Shown here: positions 56,825 to 64,000 of the stretch, piece by piece
Numbering within the stretch: the stretch's first letter is position 1
How the letters are laid out: each line of letters opens with the position of its first letter
DNA from: Oscillospiraceae bacterium
GTDB taxonomy: Bacteria; Bacillota; Clostridia; Oscillospirales; Oscillospiraceae
NCBI GenBank assembly: GCA_017506735.1
Contig: JAFVMW010000055.1
Location: 21,321 to 85,320, forward strand
Direction: 5' to 3'
Length of the DNA stretch: 64,000 bases
The notes under the pieces: model-generated
What the model was told of the DNA's origin: nothing
What the model saw: only the letters and a program-made list of their open reading frames with translations
Database searches by the model: none
Program-made: the position numbers and the translations under genes

Positions 56825-58066
56825 TTATTTCCTTCCCAGTTCGATAAAACGGCCGGGAAGACGGCGGACGATGCCCTTCACTTCGAGAAGGGTCAGACTG
56901 GCCAGCACCGAGCCTGCGGAGAGGCCGGATTCGGCAATTACCTCGTCCACCAGTTTCTGACCGTCCAGCAGCAGGCCAGCGATGGCCTTTTCCGCCGGAG
57001 TCAGAGAAGATTCTATCTCATTTAAGTCAATATACGGCCTTGCTTCCCGGTTGTCAATGCCTTTTTTTGTTTCGGCAGGAGTTTCCGGGACTTCGGGCGC
57101 CGGTTTTTGGGGTTTCTGGGCCACCTTCAGGGGTGGATTTTCCCGTGGGCGGAACCGGCGCAGGATGGATACCTCCTGCTTCAGCCGAAGCTTATCCGGA
57201 AACAGCCGGACATATTCCTCCAGCACCTCCCTGCCCGAGGTCACGGGGATGGCGCCGTCCTTCAGAAGCCGGTTGGAGCCCTGGCCTGTGGGACTGTCAA
57301 TGTTGCCCGGCACCGTGAACACATCCCGGCCCTGCTCGGCGGCCTGCCGGGCGGTGATCAGGGCACCGGATTTTTCCGGTGCCTCCACCACCAGCACGCC
57401 ATTGCTCAGACCGCTGATGATCCGGTTTCTTCTGGGGAAATTGCCGCGATAGGGCGGCGTTCCCGGAGGAAATTCGGTGATCAGACAGCCTTGCCGCTGG
57501 GTATCGGCATAGAGCCTGCGGTTGGCGGCAGGATAGACCCGGTCAGCGCCGCAGCCAAGCACCGCGGCCACTCTGCCCTCAGCGGACAGGGCACCTTCCA
57601 TGGCTTTTGTGTCAATGCCGCCTGCGGCACCGGACACCACCAGAGCGCCGCCTTCTGCCAGCTGGGCACCCATCCGGTGGGCAATCTGCAGGCCGTAGGC
57701 CGAAGCCTTTCGGGTGCCCACCACACCGATGGTGGGAAAGCCGTCAAAATCCGGGAGTCTGCCCTTCCAGTACAGCACCACTGGGGGATCATATATATTT
57801 TTCAGCCGCTGGGGATAAGCCGGGTCCTGGAAGGTCAGAACATTGATTCCCTTTTTGGCGCAGTCCTGCAGGATTTTATCGCTGCCGGACAGATCCTTGT
57901 CCAGGATGCTTTCCCCTGCCTTCACCGTCAGGTCCGGGATATCCGCAAGGTTCTCCCGGTTCAGGGCGTAGACGGCCTCCGGACTGTGGAACTGTTCCAG
58001 CAGCGCCCTTTTGCCATGGTCGCCCAGGCCGGACCGGGTGGCAAGCCAGATCCAATGTATGAGCAT
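56825..58066 (-). CDS. dprA: DNA processing protein DprA
   Basis: A 413-residue protein. A SAM-like N-terminus is followed by the Rossmann core with VGTRKASAYG (about 120-129), SGAAGGID, GCGADRVYPAANR and TITEFPPGTPP (read as ITEFPPGTPP), all DprA/Smf motifs. The C-terminal winged helix covers about 355-410. It loads RecA on single strands during transformation and damage repair. The ATG at 58066 follows AGGTGA by 5 bases; a GTG 9 bases earlier lies within it. It is upstream of topA, as common in Firmicutes. Confidence 0.95.
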   Translation of the reverse strand: MLIHWIWLATRSGLGDHGKRALLEQFHSPEAVYALNRENLADIPDLTVKAGESILDKDLSGSDKILQDCAKKGINVLTFQDPAYPQRLKNIYDPPVVLYWKGRLPDFDGFPTIGVVGTRKASAYGLQIAHRMGAQLAEGGALVVSGAAGGIDTKAMEGALSAEGRVAAVLGCGADRVYPAANRRLYADTQRQGCLITEFPPGTPPYRGNFPRRNRIISGLSNGVLVVEAPEKSGALITARQAAEQGRDVFTVPGNIDSPTGQGSNRLLKDGAIPVTSGREVLEEYVRLFPDKLRLKQEVSILRRFRPRENPPLKVAQKPQKPAPEVPETPAETKKGIDNREARPYIDLNEIESSLTPAEKAIAGLLLDGQKLVDEVIAESGLSAGSVLASLTLLEVKGIVRRLPGRFIELGRK

Positions 58067-58090
58067 AAGGCTCACCTGTCTTTCTGTTTT

Positions 58091-58849
58091 TTATCGGGCT
58101 GCGCGGATCTGCCACATGACGATGGCGGCGGCAATGGCCGCGTTCAGGGATTCACAGTGAGGATTCATGGGAATGATCAGCTCCGCGTCTGCAGATTCCA
58201 GAATTTCCTTCCGGACACCCTGTCCTTCGCTGCCGATGACCAGGGCCATAGTGCCCAGGTCTGCGCCGCGGATGTCCACCGCCCGGTCTGACAGAGCGGT
58301 GACGCCGATGGGGATGCCGGCAGCCTTGCAGGCGGTCCGGACCGTTTCCCAATCTGAGTGGAGCACCGGAGTGCGGAACACCGCGCCCATGGAGGACCGG
58401 ACGGTTTTCCAGTTCCAGGGGTCGGCACAGCCTTCCAGCAGCACCACGCTCACATCCAGGGCATCGGCGGTGCGGAGGATGGTGCCCACATTGCCCGGGT
58501 CCTGGATGCCGTCCAGAATCAGCATTCCCGGCTGGGGAGCAAAGGGCTGGGGCTTCGGAAGTTTACATAAAAACAGCGCGCCCTGGGGGGCTTCCATGGG
58601 GGAAATGGATGCCATCACATCCCTGGGCACCTCCACCAGGCGGACATGGTCAGGAAGCTCCGGCACCTCCACGCCTTCGGACAGGATCACCGTATCCAGG
58701 CCGGGATAAAACCGGATGGCTTCTTCCAGCAGCTTGGTGCCGTCGGCCGCGAACAAACCTTCCTTCTGCCGGGCAGAGCGGCTGGACAGGAGCTTTCGGG
58801 TAAGCTGCAGCAACGGATTCTTTCTGCTGGTAATAATTTCTTTTTTCAT
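58091..58849 (-). CDS. TrmH/SpoU-family RNA 2'-O-methyltransferase
   Basis: A 252-residue SPOUT methyltransferase. The N-terminal substrate-binding part (KNPLLQLTRKLLSSRSAR, then KEGLFAADGTKLLEEAI) is followed by the knotted catalytic domain with DGIQDPGNVGTILRTADA, LVIGSEGQGV and ESLNAAIAAAI. It methylates a ribose in 23S rRNA or tRNA; the target is not predictable from sequence. The stop overlaps the ktrA start zone by 4 bases. Confidence 0.9.
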   Translation of the reverse strand: MKKEIITSRKNPLLQLTRKLLSSRSARQKEGLFAADGTKLLEEAIRFYPGLDTVILSEGVEVPELPDHVRLVEVPRDVMASISPMEAPQGALFLCKLPKPQPFAPQPGMLILDGIQDPGNVGTILRTADALDVSVVLLEGCADPWNWKTVRSSMGAVFRTPVLHSDWETVRTACKAAGIPIGVTALSDRAVDIRGADLGTMALVIGSEGQGVRKEILESADAELIIPMNPHCESLNAAIAAAIVMWQIRAAR

Positions 58850-59493
58850 AGGCTCTGCACCACGGACAGGGCATCATAGGCGCCCAGAATGACCAGAATA
58901 TCGTCTTTGCAGATCACATAATCGGCAGAGGGAGAAACATTGACCCGATTGTCCGCTTCCACCGCGATAATGTTCACGCCCAGCTTTGCCCGGACATTCA
59001 GTTCCTTGATGGATTTGCCTGTCCACTTTTTGGGCGCGGGAACCTCCACGATTCCGTAGTCGCTGGAAAGCTCGATGTATTCCAGCACATTGGGGCTGAT
59101 CAGGCTGTGGGCCAGCCGCTCCGCCACTTCCTTCTCCGGGATGACCACCTTGTCCGCTCCCAGCTTCTCCAGGACCCGGCGGTGGGTCTCGTCATGGGCC
59201 TTGCAAACAATGTAGGGAACGCCCAGTTCCTTCAGGTTCATGGTCACCAGCACGCTGGCGGCCAGATCGTCACCGATGGCGACCACGGCACAGCCGCAAT
59301 CCTCCACGCCCAGGGTTTTCAGAACAGCCTTGTCCTGGGCGTCAGCCACCACAGCGCTGGTCACATCGCCGGAAATCTGCTGAACCAGCTCCGGGTCCCG
59401 GTCAATGGCCAGCACCTCGCCGCCCAGGCTGCAAAGCTGCCGGGCACACCAGGAGCCAAACAGGCCCAGTCCAATTACCGCAAAACTTTTCAT
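58846..59493 (-). CDS. ktrA: Potassium uptake regulatory protein KtrA
   Basis: A 215-residue RCK protein. GLGLFGSWCARQLC (8-21) binds nucleotide, IDRDPELV gives the acidic end of the second strand, and TrkA-C lies at 140-215. Ring-forming KtrA gates the KtrB channel on ATP/ADP binding. It is 13 bases downstream of ktrB and overlaps the rRNA methyltransferase by 4 bases. Confidence 0.9.
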   Translation of the reverse strand: MKSFAVIGLGLFGSWCARQLCSLGGEVLAIDRDPELVQQISGDVTSAVVADAQDKAVLKTLGVEDCGCAVVAIGDDLAASVLVTMNLKELGVPYIVCKAHDETHRRVLEKLGADKVVIPEKEVAERLAHSLISPNVLEYIELSSDYGIVEVPAPKKWTGKSIKELNVRAKLGVNIIAVEADNRVNVSPSADYVICKDDILVILGAYDALSVVQSL

Positions 59494-59506
59494 AGGATTA
59501 ACCTCC

Positions 59507-60886
59507 TCAACCGATCATAAGCCGGGTCTCGGCATAGCGGAACCGATCCCGGGTGCGGTCTGCCGCAAGCAGACCCAGAGAAATGGTAAGTACACCGACT
59601 CTGCCGAAGTACATATACAGAATGATCAAATACTGGGCGCTGACGCTCAGATTCGCGGAGCCCTGGGCGCTCAGACCCACAGTAGCGATGGCGGACGCGG
59701 ATTCATACAGGGCATCCGCGAAGGAAAAACCGGATGTGGCGCTGATGAACACGCCGCCGAAGATGGCCAGCGCCACCACAATGGAACAGATGGTCATGGC
59801 ATCCAGCACCTGGGAATCCGGGATGGTGCGCTTGAACACCGTCACCGCTTCCCTTCCCCTGGCTCGGGTCCACAGGAACAGGAACATAACCAGGATTGTT
59901 ACCGTCTTAATGCCGCCGGCGGTGGAGCCGGAGGAACCGCCGATGAGCATCAGCACAATGCTCACGCCCTTGGAAGCATCGGTCAGGGCCGCCTGGTCCA
60001 CGGCAACAAAGCCTGCCGTGCGGACGGTGACGGACTGGAAGGCTGCGTTCAGCAGCTTTTCAAACCAGTTCATTTCTCCGATGGTTCCGGGATTGTTCCA
60101 CTCCAGCACCGCAAAGGCCAGGGTACCGCCCAGAAGCAGCACACCGGTGATGATCAGCACAAGACGGGTGTAGACGCTCATTTTCCGGAATTCCCGAACA
60201 CGAACCACTTCCTCCCAGACAAAAAAGCCCAGGCCGCCCAGAACCACCAGGGCCATCAGAGTCAGGCACACAATGGGGTCCCGGTTGTAGCGCATCACGC
60301 TGGTGCCGGGATCAAAGCAGCCCATGATATCGAAGCCCGCGTTGCAGAAGGCGGATACCGAATGGAAAATGCCCCAGCGCACTGCCTTTTTCAAGCCCAG
60401 CTCCGGCCAGAACCGGAGGGCCAGAATCAGCGCGCCCGTGCCCTGGATGCCCAGGCTGCCGGCAAGAACGATCTTCTGAAGCCGGATCACACCGCTCATG
60501 TCGTCCACACTCATGGACTGGGCCATGACCAGCCGCTGCTTCATGCCCATCCTGCCCCGGAGCAGAAAGACAAACACCGATGCGGCGCTCATAAAGCCCA
60601 GGCCGCCCACCTCAATGAGGCCCAGGATCACAACCTGTCCGAAGCCGGACCACTGGGTCCAGGTATCAAACAGGGTCAGGCCCGTGACGCAGGTGGCAGA
60701 GGTTGCCGTAAACAAGGCCCCCCGGAAAGAGCAGCCCACACCGCTTCGGCTTGCCACCGGAAGCATCAGAAGGCCGGTGCCAATGCAGATAATCAGCGCA
60801 AAGGCCAGGGCGATAATTCTGGTTGTACTGATACCAGACAGGAATCGTCCGAGCTTCCGCCGGAGAACTAGATACATCCAATACAT
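59507..60886 (-). CDS. ktrB: Potassium uptake channel subunit KtrB
   Basis: A 459-residue membrane protein of the TrkH/KtrB family with eight to ten helices. Four P-loop filters are visible: TCVTGLT, CNAGFD, RTAGFVAV and ATVGLSAQ. With KtrA it takes up K+ (Na+-dependent in some species). The ATG at 60886 (MYWMYLVLRR) follows GGAG by 8 bases; the longer frame to 61003 runs through the promoter and is rejected. Confidence 0.9.
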   Translation of the reverse strand: MYWMYLVLRRKLGRFLSGISTTRIIALAFALIICIGTGLLMLPVASRSGVGCSFRGALFTATSATCVTGLTLFDTWTQWSGFGQVVILGLIEVGGLGFMSAASVFVFLLRGRMGMKQRLVMAQSMSVDDMSGVIRLQKIVLAGSLGIQGTGALILALRFWPELGLKKAVRWGIFHSVSAFCNAGFDIMGCFDPGTSVMRYNRDPIVCLTLMALVVLGGLGFFVWEEVVRVREFRKMSVYTRLVLIITGVLLLGGTLAFAVLEWNNPGTIGEMNWFEKLLNAAFQSVTVRTAGFVAVDQAALTDASKGVSIVLMLIGGSSGSTAGGIKTVTILVMFLFLWTRARGREAVTVFKRTIPDSQVLDAMTICSIVVALAIFGGVFISATSGFSFADALYESASAIATVGLSAQGSANLSVSAQYLIILYMYFGRVGVLTISLGLLAADRTRDRFRYAETRLMIG

Positions 60887-60920
60887 ACATAACGCTCCAT
60901 GTTGGTCAGATATATTGTTC

Positions 60921-60948
60921 ATTATACCAATCAGAGCGCTTTTTGCAA
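60921..60948 (-). promoter_or_regulatory. Promoter of ktrB-ktrA
   Basis: Minus strand TTGCAA (60943-60948), 16 bases, TATAAT (60921-60926), about 35 bases before the KtrB start. Confidence 0.65.
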
Positions 60949-60969
60949 GCCTCTTTTCCGATATGGCAG

Positions 60970-61003
60970 AAAAATGCGCCCCGGAGGCAATTCCGGAGCG
61001 CAT
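60970..61003 (-). terminator. Terminator after pepT
   Basis: Stem AATGCGC..CCGGA with TCCGG..GCGCATT, followed by five T on the minus strand. It separates pepT from ktrB. Confidence 0.8.
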
Positions 61004-61009
61004 TTGGGA

Positions 61010-62224
61010 TTACTTGGTCAGATTGGGGTCAGTCAGAATCTCCACCAGAATCCTGGCGCAGGACTCCATTTCCTCCACCACGGCGTATTCAAACCGGCCA
61101 TGGTAATTCTGGCCGCCGGTGCAGAGATTGGGACAGGGCAGACCCATGAAGCTCAGCCGCGCGCCGTCGGTGCCGCCCCGGACGGGAACGGACTCGGGGG
61201 TAATGCCCAGACGCTCCATGGCGTTTCTGGCCCGCTCCACCACATACATAACAGGCTCAATCTGGCGGCGCATATTATAATAGTTGTCATTGCACTCCAC
61301 TTCCACAGTGCCCTCGCCGTAGATGCTGTCCAGATATACGGCGATCTGGTAGAGCCGGTCCTTCTTCTGCTCGAACTTCTCGTCGTCATGGTCCCGGACG
61401 ATGTAGCGCAGGGTGGCCTTCTCCACACCGCCGTCAATGTGCATGAGCATGGTGAAGCCCTCATAGCCCTCGGTGGACTCGGGGCGCTCGTGGACGGGCA
61501 GCATGGCGTGGAACTCCATGGCAACCTGGATGGCGTTGATCATCTTGTTCTTGGCGGAGCCGGGGTGGATGCTCCGGCCGCTGATGGTGACGGTGGCAGC
61601 GGCGGCGTTGAAGTTCTCGTACTCGATGCCGCCCAGCTCGCCGCCGTCCACGGTGTAGGCGTAATCCGCGGCGAAGCCCTCCACATCAAACTCATCAGCG
61701 CCGCGGCCGATCTCCTCGTCGGGGGTGAAGCCGATCTTCAGGGTGGCGTGACGGGGCTTCTCGTTGATCAGATACTCGGCGCAGGCCAGAATCTCGGCAA
61801 CGCCGGCCTTGTTGTCCGCGCCCAGCAGAGTGGTGCCGTCGGTGACGATCAGGTGCTTGCCCAGGCACTTGTTCAGATAGGGGTAGTCCTTTGCGGACAG
61901 GTAAATCCCCTGCTCCTCGTTCAGGCACACATCCTCGCCGGTGTACTCCACGATCTTCGCCTTCACATTGGCGCCGGAGCAGGCAGGGCTGGTGTCCATG
62001 TGGGCAATCAGGCCGATGGTGGGCAGGCTGGGGTCGCCGGGAACGGTGCCGTAGACATAGCCATTGTCGTCCATGAAAGCATCCGCAATGCCCATGGCCT
62101 GCATCTCCTCCACCAGAGCCGCGCCCAGCAGCTTCTGCTTGTCCGTGGAGGGACAGGTGGGAGAGGATTCACAGGACTCGGTGTCGAAGGAAACGTATTT
62201 CAGAAAACGGTCGATCACATTCAT
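61010..62224 (-). CDS. pepT: Peptidase T
   Basis: A 404-residue tripeptidase of the M20 family. HMDTSPAC (about 75-82) holds the first metal histidine and Asp, and GADNKAGVA (about 138) the bridging Asp. DEEIGRGAD (about 172) holds the catalytic Glu and a metal ligand. Sequence runs full length. It cleaves N-terminal residues from tripeptides. It is 6 bases after a small XRE gene. Confidence 0.95.
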   Translation of the reverse strand: MNVIDRFLKYVSFDTESCESSPTCPSTDKQKLLGAALVEEMQAMGIADAFMDDNGYVYGTVPGDPSLPTIGLIAHMDTSPACSGANVKAKIVEYTGEDVCLNEEQGIYLSAKDYPYLNKCLGKHLIVTDGTTLLGADNKAGVAEILACAEYLINEKPRHATLKIGFTPDEEIGRGADEFDVEGFAADYAYTVDGGELGGIEYENFNAAAATVTISGRSIHPGSAKNKMINAIQVAMEFHAMLPVHERPESTEGYEGFTMLMHIDGGVEKATLRYIVRDHDDEKFEQKKDRLYQIAVYLDSIYGEGTVEVECNDNYYNMRRQIEPVMYVVERARNAMERLGITPESVPVRGGTDGARLSFMGLPCPNLCTGGQNYHGRFEYAVVEEMESCARILVEILTDPNLTK

Positions 62225-62230
62225 TTTGAT

Positions 62231-62458
62231 TTACTCCTTATGCTTTTTTTGATTGGTCAGTCCAGCGATGTAGTCGATGGACACATTGTAGTATTTGGCC
62301 AGGGTGATCACATGGTGGAAGGGAATCTCCCGGTCGCCGCGCTCCCAGAGAGAGTAGGTCTGCTGCGTTGTTCCCAGCAGTTCCGCAATTTCCTGCTGTT
62401 TGATTACACGGTTGCCATCTTCCCGAAGGTCTTTCAACCTTTGATAGTAAAAAGTCAT
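62231..62458 (-). CDS. Small XRE-family regulator upstream of pepT
   Basis: A 75-residue protein beginning MTFYYQRLKDLREDGN. QQEIAELLGTTQQTYSLWERGDRE is the helix-turn-helix (core IAELLGTTQQTYSLWERG), and LAKYYNVSIDYIAGL the closing helix. Nearly the whole protein is the DNA-binding domain. The ATG at 62458 follows GGGGGAGG by 6 bases. A perfect 15-bp palindrome lies 16 bases upstream and is a likely operator. It may control pepT with itself. Confidence 0.85.
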   Translation of the reverse strand: MTFYYQRLKDLREDGNRVIKQQEIAELLGTTQQTYSLWERGDREIPFHHVITLAKYYNVSIDYIAGLTNQKKHKE

Positions 62459-62473
62459 AGAACCTCCCCCTTC

Positions 62474-62488
62474 ATTGTTCCGAACAAT
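62474..62488. promoter_or_regulatory. Palindromic operator of the small XRE gene
   Basis: ATTGTTC-C-GAACAAT, a perfect dyad, 16 bases before the ATG. It resembles the ATTGAACAAT core near the other XRE gene at 38100. Confidence 0.6.
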
Positions 62489-62513
62489 CATAGCATACAC
62501 GCAAAACAATGTA

Positions 62514-62542
62514 TTGACTTTACATCGGATTGTGTGTATAAT
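62514..62542 (+). promoter_or_regulatory. Plus-strand promoter of the 97-residue gene
   Basis: TTGACT (62514-62519), 17 bases, TATAAT (62537-62542). The transcript starts with the repeat at 62563 and reaches the ATG at 62713. Confidence 0.7.
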
Positions 62543-62562
62543 AGTCACAAAATAAACGGTAC

Positions 62563-62648
62563 TGTAGGGGTCGGCGTCCTCGACGACCCGTCGGCAAACT
62601 TGTTTGCCGCTTACGCGGCACGGGACGTCCAGGAGGCCGCCCCCTACG
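62563..62648. repeat. 86-bp palindromic element with GTAGGGG ends
   Basis: TGTAGGGG (62563-62570) pairs with CCCCTAC (62641-62647). Inside are CGGCAAAC/GTTTGCCG and GGACGTCC arms. It has no coding capacity, and lies in the leader of the 97-residue gene. The short palindrome at 42006 has the same ends. Confidence 0.6.
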
Positions 62649-62712
62649 CCTTTCATCATGAGCAAATGATCAAAACACCGCCCCTTATGCGTAAAAAACC
62701 TGGAGGTACACC

Positions 62713-63006
62713 ATGAACTTCACCGCAGAACACTTTCTCACCGCACTATCTGAATATGATACCCAATATGGCCGAACGGAATCGCCGCTGGACATTCTCT
62801 GGTACTGTTACTGCGTTGCTTCCCCGGTGGACGATGATCTGATCCGCGCCGCAGAGGCGGAGCTGAATCAGCTTGCCGGAACCCTGCCGCTCCCTGTGTC
62901 CGACGGACTGACCGACCTGGTAGGCAGGGTGTGCCTGTCCTATCAGCGTGCCGCCTTTCTGGACGGCATGAAGGTGGGGGCGGAATTGGCAGGGCAACTT
63001 ACATAA
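62713..63006 (+). CDS. Conserved hypothetical protein
   Basis: A 97-residue protein beginning MNFTAEHFLTALSEYD, with TGGAGG 8 bases upstream. It is predicted helical, and ends in FLDGMKVGAELAGQLT, where 'F-x-DG-x-K-x-G' is a pattern known from small proteins of Firmicutes without a function. No signal or membrane helix. Single gene with own promoter at 62514. I cannot assign a role. Confidence 0.65.
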   Translation: MNFTAEHFLTALSEYDTQYGRTESPLDILWYCYCVASPVDDDLIRAAEAELNQLAGTLPLPVSDGLTDLVGRVCLSYQRAAFLDGMKVGAELAGQLT

Positions 63007-63064
63007 ATTTTACAGGATTGCCGCGGGGGGCTCCGCCTCTTCGCAATGGCATATGCTGTGGCAC

Positions 63065-63095
63065 AAAAAGGACTCCCGGCGAACCGGAAGTCCTT
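63065..63095 (-). terminator. Terminator of ackA
   Basis: Stem AAGGACT..CCGG with CCGG..AGTCCTT, then five T on the minus strand, 20 bases after the ackA stop. Confidence 0.8.
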
Positions 63096-63115
63096 CGATG
63101 CATTATGGGGTAAAA

Positions 63116-64000
63116 TTACTTGGCAGCCTTGACCAGCTCGGCGGTGTCCTGAGCGATCATCAGCTCTTCGTTGGTGGGAACGACCCAAACCTGAACCTTG
63201 GAGTCAGCAGCGGAGATCATGTGCTCGCCGCGCTGTGCGTTCAGCTCGGGATCCAGCTTGACACCCAGGAAGCCCAGGTACTCGCAGATGGCGGCACGGG
63301 TGCCGGCATCGTTCTCGCCAACACCGGCGGTGAAGGTCAGAACATCCAGGCCCTTCAGAGCGGCGGCGTAAGCGCCGACGTACTTTGCGACCTCGTAAGC
63401 GAACTTGTCCAGAGCCAGCTGGCAGTCGTCGTTGCCGTTCTTGGCACCTTCGGCCAGATCACGGAAGTCAGAGGAAACGCCGGACAGGGCCAGAACGCCG
63501 GACTTCTTGTTCAGCATGTTCAGGCACTCGTCAACGCTCATGCCGTACTTGTTGCAGATGAACTGGACAACAGCGGCGTCGATGTCGCCGGAGCGGGTGC
63601 CCATGGGAACGCCTGCCAGAGGAGTCAGGCCCATGGTGGTATCCTGGCACTTGCCGTTCAGGACAGCGGACATGGAAGAACCGTTGCCCAGGTGGCAGTT
63701 GACCATCTTGAACTCGGTCTTGCCGACCAGCTCAGCGGTACGCTTTGCAACGTACTTGTGGGAGGTGCCGTGGAAGCCGTAGCGGCGGATGGAGTCGTTC
63801 TTGAAGTACTCGGTGGGGATGGCGTAGCGGTAAGCCTTGGGGGGCATGGTCATGTGGAAGGCAGTATCGAACACAGCGACCTGGGGAGTGGTGGGCATAA
63901 CAGCCTGGCAGGCACGGATGCCCATCAGGTTGGCAGGGTTGTGCAGGGGGCCCAGGGGGATGCACTTCTCGATGGCTGCGATGACTTCGTCATTGATGAT
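63116..64000 (-). CDS. ackA: Acetate kinase (5' end outside window)
   Basis: The last 294 residues of acetate kinase, which is about 400 residues long; the start lies beyond the window edge. Visible motifs are FDTAFHMTMPPKAYRYAIP, RRYGFHGTSHKYV, NCHLGNGSSM, GLTPLAGVPMGTRSGDIDA (split at PLAG) and FTAGVGEND. It makes acetate and ATP from acetyl phosphate, the last step of acetate fermentation. The pta gene is expected upstream but not seen. Confidence 0.95.
   Translation of the reverse strand: MINDEVIAAIEKCIPLGPLHNPANLMGIRACQAVMPTTPQVAVFDTAFHMTMPPKAYRYAIPTEYFKNDSIRRYGFHGTSHKYVAKRTAELVGKTEFKMVNCHLGNGSSMSAVLNGKCQDTTMGLTPLAGVPMGTRSGDIDAAVVQFICNKYGMSVDECLNMLNKKSGVLALSGVSSDFRDLAEGAKNGNDDCQLALDKFAYEVAKYVGAYAAALKGLDVLTFTAGVGENDAGTRAAICEYLGFLGVKLDPELNAQRGEHMISAADSKVQVWVVPTNEELMIAQDTAELVKAAK

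Noticed and set aside
60899-62716. A 605-codon plus-strand frame opposite pepT
   Set aside because: It runs through a terminator, the pepT gene on the other strand and the XRE promoter region; clearly a shadow.

Overview
The window looks like a GC-rich Firmicutes chromosome, probably a clostridium of the Oscillospirales type. This placement is an inference. It rests on the housekeeping gene order (topA-trmFO-plsX-rnc-smc-ftsY-rdgB-yhbY-nadD/yqeK-rsfS-leuS), strong GGAGG ribosome binding sites, TTGACA-17-TATAAT promoters and the kinds of intergenic repeat present. No rRNA, complete tRNA or CRISPR array was seen.

Positions 1 to about 28.5 kb are the right-hand part of an integrated siphovirus-type prophage. 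Its left end, with the distal tail and lysis genes, lies outside the window. Read right to left on the minus strand it has an early region (two HTH proteins, a membrane protein, a Rad50-like ATPase, a Sak4-like ATPase, a DUF669 protein, a helicase, a primase-helicase), a non-coding block with three 35-bp-spaced repeats, a RusA resolvase, cytosine and adenine DNA methylases, a run of very small translationally coupled genes, a RinA-like late regulator, and then the packaging, head and tail genes (terS, terL, portal, MuF, scaffold, capsid, connectors, tail tube, tail chaperones, tape measure). On the plus strand at its right end lie the CI-type repressor, a minimal ImmA-like protease, a zinc-ribbon membrane protein and a tyrosine integrase. 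The integrase abuts the 3' part of a tRNA gene, which is the likely attachment site.

The most interesting prophage locus is the MuF protein. Its C-terminus is an AT-rich, HELAH-bearing metallopeptidase domain, and a 77-residue gene follows immediately, which fits a phage-encoded polymorphic toxin with its immunity protein. Other points are a probable +1 frameshift joining the two tail chaperone frames, the iteron-like array, and a lysogeny switch with face-to-face promoters whose 17-bp spacers each hold an operator.

From 28.5 to 39 kb is host accessory and housekeeping DNA: a purine-type NCS2 permease, a nucleotidyltransferase, two alpha/beta hydrolases, a pseudouridine synthase, a CD1247-type zinc-ribbon protein, efp, a proline peptidase, a YqeG phosphatase, an XRE regulator and rpsU. 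From 39 to 64 kb comes a long minus-strand housekeeping series: leuS, rsfS, a nadD-yqeK fusion, yhbY, rdgB, ftsY, smc, a four-gene PadR module inserted between smc and rnc, rnc, plsX, trmFO, topA, dprA, an rRNA methyltransferase, ktrA, ktrB, pepT, a small XRE regulator and the 3' part of ackA. Several families of palindromic intergenic repeats are scattered through this host part.
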